This document shows positions 15,501-25,142 of a DNA stretch of 64,000 nucleotides, piece after piece (within the stretch, counting starts at the first letter, position 1; each line of letters opens with the position of its first letter). This DNA comes from Cyanophora paradoxa (Eukaryota > Glaucocystophyceae > Cyanophorales > Cyanophoraceae). The stretch is from the NCBI GenBank assembly GCA_004431415.1, contig QPMI01000061.1:90243-154242 (forward strand). The letters run 5' to 3'. The notes beneath the pieces are model-generated. The model saw only the letters and a list, made by a program, of their open reading frames with translations. It made no database searches and was not told the origin of the DNA. The position numbers and the translations under genes are program-made.

Positions 15501-17286
15501 CCTCGGTGCACGCGTGGGGCACGCACCCGCCCCGCCGCGCCGGCCACCCTGGGGCCCCGAGGAGGGCGGCGCCGGGCGGGCCCCTTGACGCCCTTCGGGC
15601 ACGCCCACAGCAGCCCGGGGCGCCCTGGGAGAGCCCCGGCTCCCCAGCTCGGGCGGGCAGGCCGGCACGCCGGGCGGGGCCTCGCGGGGCCGCGTGCGGG
15701 CGGCGGCCGGCTCGCTGGCGTCGGTGCGGCGGGCGGGGCGTGGCTGGGGCGCGTGCTGCGGGGGGGCGCGGGGAGCCCCGCCTCCTCCTACTCCCTCCGC
15801 TCCCTCGAGAGCGACGGCGCGGGATCGCCGCCGGGCACCCTCCCCGCCCTCCCGCCCTCTCCCGGCCGCCATCCGCGAGGGCGGCCTCCCCGCCCGCCGC
15901 CGCCCCGCCGACGTCGCCCGCCGCGCCACCGTCGCCTCCCCGCTCGCCCCGCCCTCCGCCTTCGCCGCCCCGCCGGCCCCGCCGCCGCCGCCGCCGCCGC
16001 CGCCCGCTCCGCCGCCATCGGCCGCCGCGCCTCCACCGGCACTTACTTCGCCCGCACCGCCGGCGGCCCCGCGGCGGCGCTTGCGGCGTCGGCGGCGGGG
16101 GCGGGGCGGGCGAGGGGTCGCCGCCGGGCCGCGCGTGGTGAACCGGCCCGCCTTTTCCCTGACCGTCCAGACGAGCTTCGACTCGAGCGGCTCCTCGGCG
16201 GTCGCCGCCCTGCGCCAGGCGGCGGCGCTGCTCGGGGCGCCCGCCCCGGGAGCCCGGGGGCCCGCCGCCGCCCTCGCGCCGGCCCTCGCTCTGCCCCGTC
16301 CACCCGGAGCCCGGCGAGGGCGAGGGCCACTCCCCGGCGCTCCGCCCGAGAGCCCCGCCCCGCGCCCCCGCTCCCCTCGCCGGCCCCCGCCGCCACCCTC
16401 GCGCCCCCGGAGGCGGCGCCGCGCAGCGGCGGCGCCGCGACGCCGGCCCCCTCCGCCCCCTCCGCCCCGCCGCCGCCGCGGCGACGGGCCCCTCGGAGCG
16501 GGGCCCGGCAAAGCCGACCCCGCCGCCGGGGGCGGGGGCGGGGCGGGGGGGGCGGTGGCGGGTGCTGGTGTGCGACGACAACGAGTTCAACGTGCGGATC
16601 GCGCGGAAGATGCTGGAGGCGCTGGGCTGCGAGGTGGCGGTGGCGCGCGACGGGCAGGAGGCCGTTGACCTCTTCGCCGCCGGCGCCCGCCTCGATCTCG
16701 CTTTTCTGGACCTGCAGAGTCCGCCCCCGCCTACGAACCCACTCTCGCTCCTCCCCACCGCAGCCCACCCGCGCCCCTCGCCCCCCGCAGTGCCGAACAA
16801 GAGCGGCCTGGAGGCGGCGGCGGAGATCCGGGCGATGGCGGGGCCGGGCGGCGGGGCGGCGCCGCCGCTGCTGGCAATCACGGCGAACGTCTCGGAGGAG
16901 TGCCGCGCGCAGTGTCGCGCCGCCGGCTTCACGGGCTTCATCGGTCCGCCCCCGCCCCCGCGCCCCCCCGCCCCCTCGCGCCGGCCCCTGGCGAGCGGGG
17001 GCGGGGGCGGGGCGCAGGCAAGCCCTTCAAGAAGAGCGACCTCGCGTCGGCGCTGGACCGCTTCTGCCGGCCCCCGAGCCCCGAGCCCGGCCCCGCCCCC
17101 GGCCCAAGAGCGCCACCCCGGGGCCCCGCCCCGCCGTCGTCCCCGCGCCCGCGGCGGCCGGGGCCGGGGCCCCGGTGCGCATCGCCGGCGTATCCGTCCC
17201 CGAGTCTCCCTCCGCCTGCGCCGCCTGAAGCCGCGGGGGCACCGCCCGCGCGCGCCCGCCGCCCCTCGTGCCACAGTCTCTTTTGA
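12540..17286 (+). CDS. Membrane-bound hybrid histidine kinase with receiver domain
   Basis: Two-component sensor kinase. ATG 12540 (MAAPNSPNCIRG) is the first in-frame ATG. Several hydrophobic helices are spread over four exons (for example LLAQSLSVAILFSLPFNVAW, QLLFLAFATVLLALAE). The phospho-acceptor H-box NVSHEMRTPLTG starts at 13594, with its His codon at about 13607. The HATPase domain follows with N-box FNFLSNAIK (14262), DNGPGIP (about 14728) and GTGLGL (14897), the last split by an intron before AITKSL. A long low-complexity Pro/Arg/Ser linker (15.1-16.5 kb) precedes a receiver with CDDNEFNV (16570), phospho-acceptor FLDLQMPNKSG (Asp near 16710, split by an intron) and the conserved lysine of GKPFKKSDL. 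The stop is TGA 17284-17286. The input signal is unknown; no CHASE, PAS or GAF domain is recognised. Confidence 0.88.
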
Positions 17287-17855
17287 TCAGACGCGCTTTC
17301 GCGTACTTCGCGGCTGCGTGCCTCCACCGTTGCTTGCAATTGCAGGTTAGTTCCTGCCAACGACTTCGGACGCTGTGCATTGTGAGATTGTTTTGAATGC
17401 CGTAGTGTATCTCTAGATCTAGCTATAGGTGAGTAGCCTAGTAGGTAAAAAGCTCGGCTGATGTTTCGTTTCCTGCCGAAGTGCCTTCGATTTGCCGAGA
17501 TGAGGCGCACTGCGCAGACCGTTGAACGGCCTTCGATCGTTGTCGATCGCCAGCCTGGCAGATCGCTTTCAAATCATTGAATTTCGCATGGGTAGTTAGT
17601 TTCAAGTTTCCCCAGCACTGTCACACTGTGACAGCGCGCGCGGCGCGCTTCTGCGCAGTCTCGAAATTTTCGATTTTCTGACTCCCGCGGGCCGAGTCCC
17701 GACTCCCGAGTTCCGAAGCTCCACAGCCGGCACTCTAGTACAGAACTGTCACTAAATAGTGTGTGACTCCTAGTGCTCCGGGCCCGAGTCCGGGGGGCTC
17801 CTCAGGTTTGATACGATTGCAAACTATGATTTGGCAACTTGCCAACGGCCACGGG
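17287..17855. other. Convergent intergenic region
   Basis: 569 bp between two gene ends, markedly less GC-rich than the coding DNA. It holds a perfect palindrome (17618-17634) and several short TAGATCTAG-like stretches near 17415. No gene seen. Confidence 0.5.
17618..17634. repeat. Palindrome CTGTCACA-C-TGTGACAG
   Basis: Perfect 8-bp inverted arms with a one-base centre, in a gene-end intergenic region. The same arms recur at 57738-57755 after another gene end, so this may be a 3'-end RNA hairpin or a protein site. Confidence 0.6.
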
Positions 17856-20800
17856 CTAGGAGAGGAGGCGGACGCGGAAGACTCCGGGCTCGGGCTCCGA
17901 GAAGGGCAGGGCGCGGCCCTTGAGGAAGGCCTCCACCTGCCCCCGCCCCCGCCCCCGCCCCGTCAGTCACGTCGCCGTCGCCCGCTGAGCGCTCCCCCCC
18001 GCCCCTGCCGGCGGCGCACCTCGGGGCGCAGGCGCGGCCGCAGCCCGTCGCTGTGGTTCCCCGCTCCCGCGATGATCGTCAAGAACCGACCCGGCGGCGG
18101 CGGCGCTGCGCGCGGTCGGCTCGGCGGGGCCCCCGAACAGGGGCACGGGGGCAGGGGACCGTCGGGCGGGGGCGCGGGGGCGAGGAAGGGGTGGGCGGCG
18201 AGCTTGGCGGCGGCCTCGCGGCAGTGGAGGCCGTGCAGGTCGAGCGTCTCCAGATTGTCGAGCGCCGCGTTCCTGCCCCGCCCCGCTCGAGCCCCCCGAG
18301 GCGCCCCGGGCGCAGACCCGCGCACCGGGCGGCGAAGAGGGCGTCGGCGGCGGCGCGGTGCAGCGCCGCCGCCCGCTCGCCGTGCGCGGCGGCCTGCGCG
18401 GGGTGAGGGGCCGGCGAGACGTCGGGGGGCGGGGGGCGGGGCGGACGCGGCGGGAGAGCTCGGCGGCGAGGCGGCCGCTCCCCGCGGCGAAGGCCCTCGC
18501 CGCGCTCTGCGCGAGCGCCACGTGCCGCCTCTGCTCCCCGTCCGCACCCGCCCGCTCCCGCCCGTACACCCGCCCTGCAGCCGCCCGCGTCGGGCGGGAG
18601 GGGGCCGGCGCGGGGCGGGGCGGGGCGCACGCCAGCCGAGCTCGTCGTCCGCGGCCGGCGCGTCGGGCGCGTGGAGGCGGCGCCCGAGGCTCGGCAGGCT
18701 GAACTCGCTGCGCCAGTCCAGCCCCGCCTCCCCGCGCCGCCCGCCTCGGGCCGGGCGCGGGGAGCGGCGGCGGGCCGGGGCGGGCGGGGGCTGGAGGGAG
18801 GCGTCGAGCTCGCGGCGGGTGGGGAAGCTCTGGCGGAGGAGGGCGGCGGCGGCCGGCTTGTCGCCCTCGCAGGCGACGAGGGCGGCCTCGAGGGCCTCCG
18901 CCTCGGCGCTCGGGAAGCTCTCCGCGAGGTCCGCCAGCTTCATCAGCCGCAGCAGCCTCTCGCCCCCGCCCCGCCCCCGCTCCTCCCGCCCCCGCCCGCC
19001 CCGGCCCCGGCGGCGGCGGGGCGGCGGGACGGCGAGGGCGTCCCGCGGCGCGCGGGGAGGCGGCACGAGGCCGGCGGCGGCGGCGCCGCCCCGACCGCGG
19101 GGCTCGCCGGGCGCTCGGCGGCAGTGGCCGGCGAGGCGCGGCCCGAGGGGCCGCGGGCGGGGGCCAGGGGAGGGGGGACTGTGGGCGCCGTGGCGGGGGC
19201 GGGGCGGGGGGTCGGCGAGGGCGAGGGTGAGGGCGAGGGCCTCAACGGCCGCCTCCACGTCCCCGCGTGCTCCCGCAGCGCCCCCGCCACCGCCTCGGGG
19301 CCACCGCGGGGAAGACCGCCTGCAGGAAGCGCGCGGCGTGCGCCTCGAGCTCGGCGCGGGGCGGGGGCGGCGGCGGCGGCGGGCGCGGGGCGGGCGCTGC
19401 ATGGCGGAGTACTTGGACTCGAGGAGGGCGTCGTCCTCGTCCCCGAGGAAGGCCGCCGAGGCGCCCCCGGCGGCGAGGAAGGCCTCCGCCTGCTCCCGCC
19501 AGAGCTCCTCCGCCGCCCACGCCGCCTCCACCAGCGCCTCCTCGCCCCACCCGCTGTAGTCCGACCCCGACCCCGACGCCGCCCGCCCCGCGGCGACCCC
19601 GGCGAGGCGCTCCGCGACGACCCCGGCGTCCCCGCGCAGGCCGCCGCGGCCCCCGCCCGGCGCCGCCGCCCAGGCCGCCCAGGCCGCCGCCCCGCCCTCG
19701 CCGTCCGAGTCCTGCAGGACGGCCGCCGCCGCGGAGCGGGCCACGGCGGCAGCCGCCTCGCCGGCGGCCGCCTCGTCCAGCGGGGCCGGGGCCGGGGCCG
19801 GCGCCGGGCGGAGCACGGCGATGCCGCAGAGGGCCGAGACCGAGAGGAGCGCCTCGTGGCGCGCCTCGACCGCCTCCCCGCGGTACACGAACTGCGCCGC
19901 CCGTCGCCCGGCGCGCGCGGGCGGGGCGGGGCGGGGCGGGGCGTGCGGGGCGGACCTGGAAGGCCGGGGCAGGGGGAGGTCGGGGCGCAGGCGAGGGCGC
20001 GGCGAGCGTCCGCCAGGTATCCCTCGGCAGGCAGGCGCAGGGAGCCCACGCGGCGCGCCCCGCCCCCGCCGGCCCCACGAACACCTCCAGCTCCTCCTCC
20101 GCCCCGCCCCCGACGGCCCCGCAGGTGCAGGCGCGGCCGGCGCGGCCGGCGGGCGGCGTGCGGCGGCGGCCTCCCGCGGAGCTCCCCTGGGGCCGGTGGC
20201 GGCGCGGGCGGCGGGAAGGGCGGCGCCAAAGGCGGCTGCGCCACCCAGACGTTCCAGGGAGGCCTGCGCGGGAGCTCATGCGGGAGCGAGGAGAGAACGC
20301 GCGTGTCGCCGGCGGAGCTCAGCGCACCACCAGCCCCGGCCGGGCCCGCCTTGACGCGCGGGGCGGTGGGGAAGGCTCCCTGCCGGCGCCCCGAGGGGCG
20401 ACTCGGTTCTCCTTGGATGCGGCGGCCCGGGTCCGTTGGCGGCGTGCACGTGCGGATGCGGCGATGCGCGGTGCACGCCGTTTGCTTGAGGGAGGCCTGG
20501 CGGGGCCGCTGGCGGGGCCGCTGGCGGGGCCGGCGAGGACGCGCGCAGGAAAGGGGGCCGGTAGGGTTTCGGTGCCACTTGCTGCTGTGGGGCTACTGGG
20601 ACCGACGTTAGAGCGATGGCCTGCGCGTGAAGAATCTTAGTGCAAGGTGATATGCGGGGGGGGCGGCGTGGCGTTTCGCACCGGTCTGAATTGTGGGTCC
20701 GGCGAGCGGCTGGGAGATGCGGCGGCAGCTCCGCGCGCAACATCTCCGTTGCTTAAGGCTTTGGCGAAGGAGCGCGGCTGGGCCGCTGCCGGGCCCGGCG

Positions 20801-21094
20801 CCGCGGAACGAGGCGCTGGAGCTGGCCCGGTCGCGGTTGGCGGGACCTCTTCGCTCATGCCCAGAAGCGTTGTGATCGCGGCGTTAAACGAGCCTCCAGA
20901 GATCTCCCAGATGGTGGTAAGGACTTCGGGATCTGCAGCGCGGCGCACGTGGCCAGAATATCAATTTCATGGGCAGGCACTCGCGCAGAGTTAAGATAGC
21001 TTAAGAAGAGCATCTAGATAATGCCAGAGCTATCAATGCGCTCACCGTAGTTCGGGAACATCTCCTTCAGCTTTCTCACCTCCGACGCTGCCAT
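17856..21094 (-). CDS. CUE-DUF1771-Smr protein, Cue2/N4BP2-type endonuclease
   Basis: Multi-exon gene. Exon 1 starts at ATG 21094 (MAASEVRKLKEMFPNY) and splices to an exon with EVLTTIWEISGGSFNAAIT and TLLGM; together they form a CUE ubiquitin-binding domain. A second CUE-like block (LAESFPSAEAEALEAAL) lies near 18925. After it comes a DUF1771-like helix pair (YGRERAGADGEQRRH; ERAAALHRAAADALFAA; about 18560-18330). The Smr domain follows: LDLHGLHCREAAAKL (about 18245-18200), LTIIAGAGNHSDGL (about 18080-18045), and a last exon ending FRVRLLS at TAG 17856-17858. In yeast Cue2 and worm NONU-1, proteins of this layout cut mRNA in collided ribosomes (no-go decay). The conserved DxH appears as DLH and the GxGxxS as GAGNHS. 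Long low-complexity linkers separate the domains. Confidence 0.8.
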
Positions 21095-21233
21095 TGCGCA
21101 AGTAGCTTCGGTTGCGACTGGAAGACGGGTTTTCGCGGCGGTCTGCAGTGTGGAATTGGTGGCGCGGCGAACGTGAGGGGGGTACACGGTGTCCAGGCAG
21201 GGTTCATAGGAGCGGAGCTGCCACAGCGGCGCG
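21095..21233. promoter_or_regulatory. 139-bp bidirectional promoter region, Smr gene/panB
   Basis: The whole space between two divergent ATG codons (21094 leftward, 21234 rightward). No TATA box is evident. Promoter function is inferred from position only. Confidence 0.4.
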
Positions 21234-22782
21234 ATGCTGCACCTGCGCTCGCTGGCCCCACTAGCGGCTGGCTGGGCCCGGCAGCAGCCTGCCCTCTTGA
21301 GGATCGCAGCACCGCCGGTTCCTCGGTTGCCGGCCCAGCATCACTGGGTGCAGCAGGCGCGCTGGGTCACAACGCCGCAGCCGCCGAAGCCGATCTCGAT
21401 CGTCGACATCCAAGACCGGAAGCGGAAGGGCGTCCCCATCACGATGGCAAGCGCTGCCGCCGCCAGCCTCGCGCATGTGCGCGTTCGCGTCGTTGACGTA
21501 TGCGACCGCTCGCATCGCCTGCAGGTTACGGCGTACGACTACCCGTCGGCGGTGCACGTCGATTCAGCCGGCTTCGACATCCTGCTCGTCGGCGACTCGG
21601 TGGGGATGGTGCAGCTCGGCTACGACACGACACTGCCCGTCACGATGGACGAGATGCTCCACCACTGCCGCTCCGTTGCCCGCGGCGCCCGCCGGCCTCT
21701 GCTCGTCGGCGACATGCCCTTCGGTGCGCCGCCCCCCGCCGGCGGGCGCGCTGCCGCGCTCAGGCGGGGGCGGCAGGGAGCTACGAGGTCTCCGAGGACG
21801 ACGCCGTGCGGAACGCCATCCGGTTCCTGAAGGAGGCCCGCCGCGCAGCCGCGCCGGGGGCGCCGGCGGGGGCTGAGGGGGCGCAGGGCGAGATGGACGC
21901 CGTGAAGCTGGAGGGCGGCGTGGCGCGGGCGGCGACCGTCGCCCGCGTCGTCCGCTCCGGCGTCGCCGTCATGGGCCACGTCGGCCTCACCCCGCAGTCC
22001 ATCAGGCCCGCCCCGCCCCGCCCCGCGCCGCGCCGCCCGCGCCGCGCAGGGCCCGGCGAGCGGGGCGCAGCGTGCTGGGCGGCTTCCGCTCGCAGGGGCG
22101 GAGCGCGGCGGCGGCGAAGCGGCTGCTGGACGACGCGCGGGCGCTGCAGGAGGCGGGGGCCTTCGCGGTGGTCGTCGAGTGCGTCCCCGAGGGCGTCGCC
22201 CGCGCCATCACCGCCGCCCTCGAGATCCCCACCGTCGGCATCGGCGCCGGCGCCGGCACCGACGGCCAGGCCCGCCCCGCCCCGTCCCGCCCCGCCCCCT
22301 CTCCACGCCCCCCGCCCGCCGCTGAGGGCGGGCGGGGCAGGTCCTCGTGTACCACGACCTCGTAGGGCTCTACCAGCACCCGCACCACGCCAAGGCCGGC
22401 CCCGCGCCCCGCCTCGCCTCGCCCCGCCGGCCCCGGGTTTGAGGCGCCCCCGCGCAGGTGACGCCCAAGTTTAGCAAGCGCTTCGGCAACGCGGCGGCCG
22501 CCATCCAGTCCGCCCTCGAGGCCTACCGGTCCCCTCCCGCGCCGCCGCCCGCCCCGCTGCCGCCTCCGCCTGAGGCGCCTCGTGGGCGGGCGGGCGGGTA
22601 GGGCGGAGGTCGTGGGCCGGAAGTTCCCGTCGGCGGAGTACTCGCCCTACACGATCCCCCAGGAGGAGCTTGACGAGTTCCTCGCCTACGCCGCCCGGCC
22701 CCCGCCCGGCCTCGCCCCGGCCCCGCGCCCCGGCCCTGGCCCCGCCGCCGGCACCCCGGACGAGACGATCAAGGTCTACTAG
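21234..22782 (+). CDS. panB: 3-methyl-2-oxobutanoate hydroxymethyltransferase (PanB), organelle-targeted
   Basis: First committed enzyme of pantothenate/CoA synthesis: it transfers a one-carbon unit from methylene-THF to ketoisovalerate. ATG 21234 opens an Arg/Ala/Gln-rich presequence of about 55 residues, likely mitochondrial. A GC-AG intron (21447-21524) joins GVPITM to [13 protein letters not shown]. Conserved motifs follow: [10 protein letters not shown] and [10 protein letters not shown] (metal-binding Asp), AVKLEGG (catalytic region), [16 protein letters not shown] (Glu) and PTVGIGAG. The stop is TAG 22780-22782 after DETIKVY. The 22270-22340 intron is also GC-AG and restores [14 protein letters not shown]. 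The last part carries a Pro-rich insert before the C-terminus. Full-length and apparently functional. Confidence 0.93.
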
Positions 22783-22994
22783 CTGCAGCCGCAGCCCCAG
22801 GGATCCGGAGGGCTCGCCGCGCACCGCCGCGCTCCGCCCGCGGCACGCGCCCGCCATCCTTAAGCTTGCGCTTCAGAAATTCCATTCAGCGAATTAAGCT
22901 TATTAATGAGAGAAACGACCGGACAATATAGGCGCCCGGTCGCGGCCAGGAGGCAGAGGGCAGCATGGAGTGAGCATGCAGAGCGCTGCGGCTG

Positions 22995-23375
22995 TCAGAA
23001 ACAGTCGTCCACGCTCTCCCACTTGTGGCACCACAAAGCCTCGTCCGCCGCGACGCACTCTTCGCACATCACCCAGCCGGGGAACCAAACAGAGGCGCAG
23101 AGCTTGTTGCTCTCGTTGTCGCCTTCGCCGCACTCGTCGCAGACGAGCTCCTCCTTCCAGGACTTGCAATTGCGAGCCCCGCGCCCGCGCCCGCCGCGCC
23201 GACGTGAGCGCTTGGGCTTCGCGGTCGTCGATTGGCCATGGCCACCCCTCGCCACGGCCGGCGGGGCATCGCACGCCGCGCGCGCGGTAGGCGAATTATT
23301 TTTGACAGGTTCTCCCGCGGCCGTGGCCTGCTGCGCCGGCGCCGCATTCGTCGAGATCGGAGAATCAGAGCTCAT
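22995..23375 (-). CDS. Small cysteine-rich, probably zinc-binding protein
   Basis: Intronless frame of 126 residues from ATG 23375 to the stop at 22995. The first half is low-complexity (Ala/Thr/Pro) followed by a basic patch (KPKRSRRRGGRGRG) that could bind nucleic acid or act as a nuclear signal. The second half holds paired cysteines: LVCDECG, then after about 22 residues VMCEECV, then LWCHKW. The two CxxC pairs suggest a treble-clef or PHD-like zinc site; the tryptophans and the spacing vaguely resemble CW-type histone readers. No family is recognised with confidence. It is the one gene that breaks the strand alternation, lying on the same strand as the next gene. Confidence 0.6.
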   Translation of the reverse strand: MSSDSPISTNAAPAQQATAAGEPVKNNSPTARAACDAPPAVARGGHGQSTTAKPKRSRRRGGRGRGARNCKSWKEELVCDECGEGDNESNKLCASVWFPGWVMCEECVAADEALWCHKWESVDDCF

Positions 23376-23666
23376 GTTTATAAATTAGACGCTAGCTAGC
23401 GCTGTCAGGCTGCAGACCGGCTGCTTTAGGGGGTATGCGCATGCGTATACGTACGTACGCGGATCAATTGCAAGCGTTATCCGTTAAATGAGACCATCAA
23501 GCGAAAGATCTACTGGCTGCATCCGCATCTGCAGCGCTCGTGGCCATGATCATGATTTACAGGGCAGGCTGGAGAGTACAAGGGGCCGCGCGGGGCGGCC
23601 GGGAAAAAAGCCTGCGGGGGAAAAGCGGTGGCTGAAGAGGGGGGGCTGTACAGGGGCGGGGGGCGC

Positions 23667-24983
23667 TCATATGCGGGACGAGACGACGACCTCGCGGGGG
23701 AGGAGCATGAGGAGGGACTCGAAGGCGGCCTGCGGGGGCCCTCAGCGCCCGAATTCCAAGCGACGAGGAGGGCGGCGCGGGGGCCGGCAGACCCGGAGCC
23801 GCTCGGCGTCCTTCGACTCCAGCGTGAGGAGGACCTTCACCCCGGGAGGCCCGTCTACGGGGTACGAGCCCAGCCGCACGTCCCGGTGCCGCTCCACTGA
23901 GCCCGCGGCCCGGTCGAGCAGGGGCCGAGGAGCGCGGCGGGGGTACGCGGACCGGCCTCGTGGAGATAGGCGGCGATGGCCGACTCGGGGGCGCTAACCT
24001 CCACCTGCGCCGTCAGGAACGGCGTGCTCCGGAACTGCCCGGGGAGAAGGTCGGCACGGGGTACAGAACAGGGGGCGGGCGGGGAGGGAGGGACGGCGGA
24101 CCGTCTCTTTGAAGGTTTCAAACTTGGCCTGGAGGAACTTGGGTACCCCCGGAAAAATGTACACGTTTTTTACGTGAAGGAACGGCCAAGGCACGCCCTC
24201 CTTGCGCAGCAGCGCGTAGCCCTCTGCGGACGGTCATCAGTCGCCCGGCGCAACGCGAGCTAAGAGGCGCCTCGGTCCGCGCACGAGGGAAATCGGCCAT
24301 TTTGAGAACGTACCTGCGTACGAGTCAGCGGGGCGGTCGAGGATGGGGCGCGCGCGCGACGGACTCGTTACAGTCCTTGCCTGCGGGGCGCTGGCGTAAG
24401 CGGCTGCCCGGGGTTTCACATGAGGGGCCGGCTGCGAACCGTACGTGTCCTTGAGCATCGCCTGGTGGCCAGGCCGGGACGGAGGGCGGCTCAGTCGTCA
24501 ACGGCGCGGGGGGAGGGGTGGAGGGGAGGGGGATGGGGCGGCACCTCAGTCGCAGCGTCCCGCACAAGCGGAACTCCGAATGCGCGAGCAATGGCCGCCA
24601 TCGTCACGTCGTCGTGCGTCGGCCCCACACCGCCGCAACAAAGAACGTAGCTGTGAGCCGAGCTCGCCGTTCGGATTTCAGCAGCTATTTGATCGACATC
24701 GTCTTCTAAGAAAGCGATGCGCCGTGTCGCCACTCCGAGAGCACGAAGCTCCTTGACCTGGGAGGAGCGCGCGCCGGCGAGCGATCGGCGACGCCGGCGA
24801 GGGCGGTGGAGGAGCGCACGAGGAAGGACGAATTCAAGTCCGCAACCGAGCCGGACAACAATTCACTGCCTGCGGTCGATCATTGGACATGCACGCGTAC
24901 GCGCAAGCGGCCTCTCCCACGCGCGAACCGATAATAACAATAGCTGCAGACGGAGTTGCATGTGCGTACCGAAGCTGCGGCAT
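23667..24983 (-). CDS. Molybdopterin-binding-domain protein, FAD-synthase paralogue
   Basis: Spliced gene with only the MoCF (molybdopterin-binding-like) half of FAD synthase. Successive exons read AIVIIG, then SELLSGSVADLNSSFL (24869-24820 region), KELRALGVATRRIAF, CCGGVGPTHDDVTMAAIA (near 24630) and HVKNVYIFPGVPKFLQAKF (near 24165). After these come FRSTPFLTAQVEVSAPES, LGSYPVDGPPGVKVLLTLES and AAFESLLMLLPREVVVSSRI, with TGA at 23667-23669. The same signature in the divergent neighbour reads GDEILSGK and GGLGPTHDD; here the Asp of GDE is Ser (GSELLSG). The segment around 24430-24330 matches the family poorly, so some exon borders there are uncertain. The start codon was not resolved; 24983 is a candidate whose phase does not fit well. 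In the family this domain has FAD-hydrolase-type activity in animals. Confidence 0.7.
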
Positions 24984-25142
24984 GCGTGTACCGAAGCTGC
25001 GGTAGCCGCAGGCCTGCTCTTACTGAATTTGCCGTACCCCTGCTGCGAAGATCAACCGGGCGCTTTTCAGCCGGCGCACATGCCCAAACCTGAACACGGC
25101 TTCAGCGAATAGCTAGCAGCCGCGTGCTTCGCTCACTCGCGA

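Noticed and set aside
14778-16511. Long minus-strand open frame opposite the histidine kinase
   Set aside because: It is an antisense shadow of a GC-rich low-complexity linker, with no domain and biased Ala/Arg/Gly content.
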